Below are positions 62,125 to 64,000 of a stretch of 64,000 nt of DNA, one piece after another. Within the stretch, counting starts at the first letter, position 1, and every line of letters begins with the position of its first letter. The notes below the pieces were generated by a model. The model saw nothing but the letters and a program-made list of their open reading frames with translations. It did no database searches and was not told where the DNA came from. Both the position numbers and the translations under genes were made by a program. The stretch comes from Acidobacteriota bacterium (GTDB taxonomy: Bacteria; Acidobacteriota; Vicinamibacteria; Marinacidobacterales; SMYC01), in NCBI GenBank assembly GCA_004356105.1, contig SMYC01000069.1, forward strand, positions 1 to 64,000, given 5' to 3'.

Positions 62125-63437
62125 GCGCCGACAACCTCCTTCGCCCCGGCTTTTTTCGCCGCTTCGAAGCCTTGGTCGAGGTCCCAGAGCAAGTCGTCGA
62201 GACTCTCCGTGCCCACCGAGAGCCTCACGGTGCCGGCGCGCACGCCCGCGGCCTCGAGCTCTTCGTCGTTGAGCTGCCGGTGGGTCGTGCTCCCCGGGTG
62301 AATGATCAAGCTTTTGGAATCGCCGACATTGGCGAGGTGCGACCAGAGCGTGACGCCGCGGATGAACCCTTGGCCCTCGACACGTCCGCCTTTCAAATCG
62401 AACGAGAAGACCGCGCCGGCGCCTTTCGGGAGATATTTGTCGACGAGCGGCTTGTAGCGGCTCCCCTCGAGCCCCGGAAAGGTGACGCGCTCGACCATCG
62501 GGTGAGCCTCCAAATATTTTGCGACCGCGAGCGCGTTCTCGACGTGCCGCTCCATCCGAAGGGACAAAGTCTCGAGACCTTGCAGAAACAAAAAGGCGTT
62601 GAAGGGGCTCATCGCCGCGCCGAGATCGCGCAGTGTTTCGGCGCGGAGCTTCATGCAATATCCGTAGGTGCCGAAGGTCTCGTGAAAGGCGAGCCCGTGA
62701 TAGGCGGGCGAAGGATCGGCCACCACGGGGTAGCGGCCGTTCGACCAGTTGAACTCGCCGGAATCCACGACAACGCCGCCGATGCTCGTGCCGTGGCCGC
62801 CGATGAACTTCGTTGCCGAATGGACGATGATGTCGGCGCCCCATTCGAATGGGCAGCACAAATAAGGGGTCGCGAAGGTGCTGTCCACCATGAGCGGCAT
62901 GTCGTGCTCGTGAGCGATGTGCGCGATGGCTTCGATGTCGAGCACATTCCCGCCGGGGTTGCCGATCGTCTCGCCGTAGAGAAGCTTCGTGTTGTCCTTG
63001 ACGGCGCCTTTCCACGCGTCGAGATCGTCGGGGTTGACCCAGCTGAGATCGACGGACATCTTGCGGAAATAGTGCTTGAGCTGATTGACGGTGCCGCCGT
63101 AGAGTGCTCTCGACGCGACGACGTGGTCGCCGGGCTCGAGCATCGTGAACAGCGCGGCCGCTTGAGCTGCGATGCCGCTAGCGAAGGCCACCGCACCGCA
63201 GCCGCCTTCGAGATTGGCGATGCGCTCTTCGAAAGCCGCGACCGTCGGGTTCATGATGCGGGAATAGGTGTTCCCGTATTCTTTGAGATTGAAATAAGCG
63301 GCCGCGGATTCCGGATCTTCGAAGACGTAGCTCGTTGTCTGAAAGATCGGAACGGCACGGGCGCCGGTATTGGGGTCCGGCCGTTGACCCGCATGGACTT
63401 GTCGGGTCTCGAAGCCGAAAGCGCGAGGTACTTCCAT
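62121..63437 (-). CDS. metY: O-acetylhomoserine sulfhydrylase (aminocarboxypropyltransferase)
   Basis: 438 residues, PLP enzyme of the Cys/Met metabolism family; combines O-acetylhomoserine with sulfide (or methanethiol) to give homocysteine (or methionine). FQTTSYVFEDPESAAAYFNL, YSRIMNPT, ASGIAAQAAALFTMLEPGDH, and the PLP-lysine in HSATKFIGGHGTSIGGVVVD are diagnostic, as is the 420-440 length. The partner homoserine acetyltransferase is encoded directly upstream, 13 bp away, so the direct sulfhydrylation route is encoded here. Confidence 0.92.
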   Translation of the reverse strand: MEVPRAFGFETRQVHAGQRPDPNTGARAVPIFQTTSYVFEDPESAAAYFNLKEYGNTYSRIMNPTVAAFEERIANLEGGCGAVAFASGIAAQAAALFTMLEPGDHVVASRALYGGTVNQLKHYFRKMSVDLSWVNPDDLDAWKGAVKDNTKLLYGETIGNPGGNVLDIEAIAHIAHEHDMPLMVDSTFATPYLCCPFEWGADIIVHSATKFIGGHGTSIGGVVVDSGEFNWSNGRYPVVADPSPAYHGLAFHETFGTYGYCMKLRAETLRDLGAAMSPFNAFLFLQGLETLSLRMERHVENALAVAKYLEAHPMVERVTFPGLEGSRYKPLVDKYLPKGAGAVFSFDLKGGRVEGQGFIRGVTLWSHLANVGDSKSLIIHPGSTTHRQLNDEELEAAGVRAGTVRLSVGTESLDDLLWDLDQGFEAAKKAGAKEVVGA

Positions 63438-63450
63438 GGTGATACGCCTC

Positions 63451-64000
63451 CTATTGGCGAGCGAGAAAATCTCGAATCATCGGTGTCTGCCGCGCCTCTT
63501 CGAGCAGGAAGCAATCGTGCCCATACGGTGCGTCGATGACGTGTAGCTCGACGTCTTTGTCGTTTGCCGTGAGAGCGGCGGCGAGTACCTCCGAGTTCTC
63601 GGGCGGGTAGAGCCAATCCGAGCTGAAGCAGATGAGAAGTGTCTTGGCCTGAACCCCGGCTAGGGCACGTTCGAGGCTGCCGTCGCCGTACTGGCGTGTC
63701 AGATCGAAATAGGTCAGGGCGCGAGACGTGTAGATGTAGGTATTGGCGTCGAACCTCTTGACGAACTTGTCGGCTTGGTAGTGAAGATAGCTCTCCACCT
63801 CGAAGTCGTGGGACGTCAAGCTATAGGAAACGTCGTCCTTGTTCTGGAGGCGTCGCCCGAACTTCTCCTTCATGGAGGCCGCGGAGAGATAAGTAATGTG
63901 GCCCACCATCCGCGCCAAAGCCATACCGGTTCGGGGCTCCCGGCCGGTCCTATAATAATGACCGTCTTGCCAGTCGGGGTCGGTGATGATGGCGTTGCGG
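63451..64000 (-). CDS. metX: homoserine O-acetyltransferase, C-terminal part (runs off right edge)
   Basis: 183 codons visible; the frame continues to the window edge (RNAIITDPDWQDGHYYR upstream of the track's MALARMVGH). Matches the alpha/beta-hydrolase-fold acetyltransferase: NAIITDPDW, ARMVGHITYLS, ESYLHYQADKFVKRFDANTY, and the C-terminal His in DAPYGHDCFLLE; Asp in FSSDWLYPP. It activates homoserine for the metY reaction. The promoter and any SAM-sensing leader would be beyond the right edge. Confidence 0.92.
   Translation of the reverse strand, partial: RNAIITDPDWQDGHYYRTGREPRTGMALARMVGHITYLSAASMKEKFGRRLQNKDDVSYSLTSHDFEVESYLHYQADKFVKRFDANTYIYTSRALTYFDLTRQYGDGSLERALAGVQAKTLLICFSSDWLYPPENSEVLAAALTANDKDVELHVIDAPYGHDCFLLEEARQTPMIRDFLARQ

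Noticed and set aside
61636-63015. 459-residue ORF covering CoA-binding protein with a long N-terminal extension
   Set aside because: The extension is metY read out of frame; ATG 62124 in an ATGA overlap gives a normal-length CoA-binding protein.
63438-64000. SAM riboswitch for the methionine operon
   Set aside because: The 13-bp metX-metY gap is too short, and the metX leader lies outside the window.

Overview
The window looks like a chromosomal segment of a GC-rich, Gram-negative, heterotrophic bacterium, most plausibly an Acidobacteriota or a close relative. Evidence: LpxA (lipid A), FabI, PssA, lipoprotein signal peptides, a Ser/Thr kinase of the type that carries a C-terminal beta-propeller, a DUF2934 protein, a MacB/ADOP-type permease remnant and several Uma2/CPBP/HNH genes typical of that phylum. 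This placement is inference from gene content; there is no rRNA gene and only a tRNA fragment in the window.

Layout. 0-0.6 kb: edge of an IS1182-like insertion sequence next to a broken aspartyl-protease/PDZ lipoprotein gene. 0.55-6.5 kb: a Na/Pi cotransporter and a tightly coupled minus-strand set (DUF6786-like lipoprotein, aldo/keto reductase, DUF1080 lipoprotein, YCF48-like propeller). 6.5-13.3 kb: an AAA_14/DUF4143 ATPase with a double palindromic operator, a sulfatase-fold lipoprotein, a secreted arginase-like protein, CCA-adding enzyme and a MOSC protein. 13.3-21.7 kb: aminotransferase remnant, lysA, membrane protein, amino-acid permease, CPBP protease, a diaminopentanoate-dehydrogenase-like enzyme and ligA. 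21.7-24.5 kb: a frameshifted Ser/Thr kinase and a phage-like remnant. 24.5-29.9 kb: a dedicated sortase module (histidine kinase, response regulator, VIT/vWA surface protein ending in an LPQGAT sorting signal, class GN-like sortase). 30.0-32.4 kb: DUF1330, queF, B12-dependent radical SAM protein.

32.4-40.0 kb is an eroded accessory island: palindromic repeats, an HNH endonuclease plus a decayed paralogue, a tRNA 3' fragment that could be an attachment site, a frameshifted DUF1566 (C-type-lectin-like) secreted protein, a decayed cassette (TIGR04255-like protein, small protein, HTH protein, unknown protein), the C-terminal part of a reverse transcriptase with the IGNYTSQ signature of diversity-generating retroelements, and a patchwork of DUF5615, DUF433, RND-pump and lysine-aminomutase fragments. 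Almost everything here is truncated or frameshifted.

40.1-64 kb is mostly housekeeping: amidase with a small coupled protein, fabI and a B3/B4 protein; a membrane-bound sulfatase-fold protein coupled to a 1048-residue MFS/spermidine-synthase-like fusion; M20 peptidase; Ser/Thr kinase; HlyD-type adaptor; a LeuA/HMGL-family enzyme with lpxA and pssA; a glycosyltransferase pseudogene with three frameshifts and a stop; an EEP-family protein; mnmA; Uma2; and at the right edge a methionine operon (metX-metY) followed by a CoA-binding protein and an alpha/beta hydrolase. Many neighbours overlap by 4 bp (ATGA/GTGA), so translational coupling is common.
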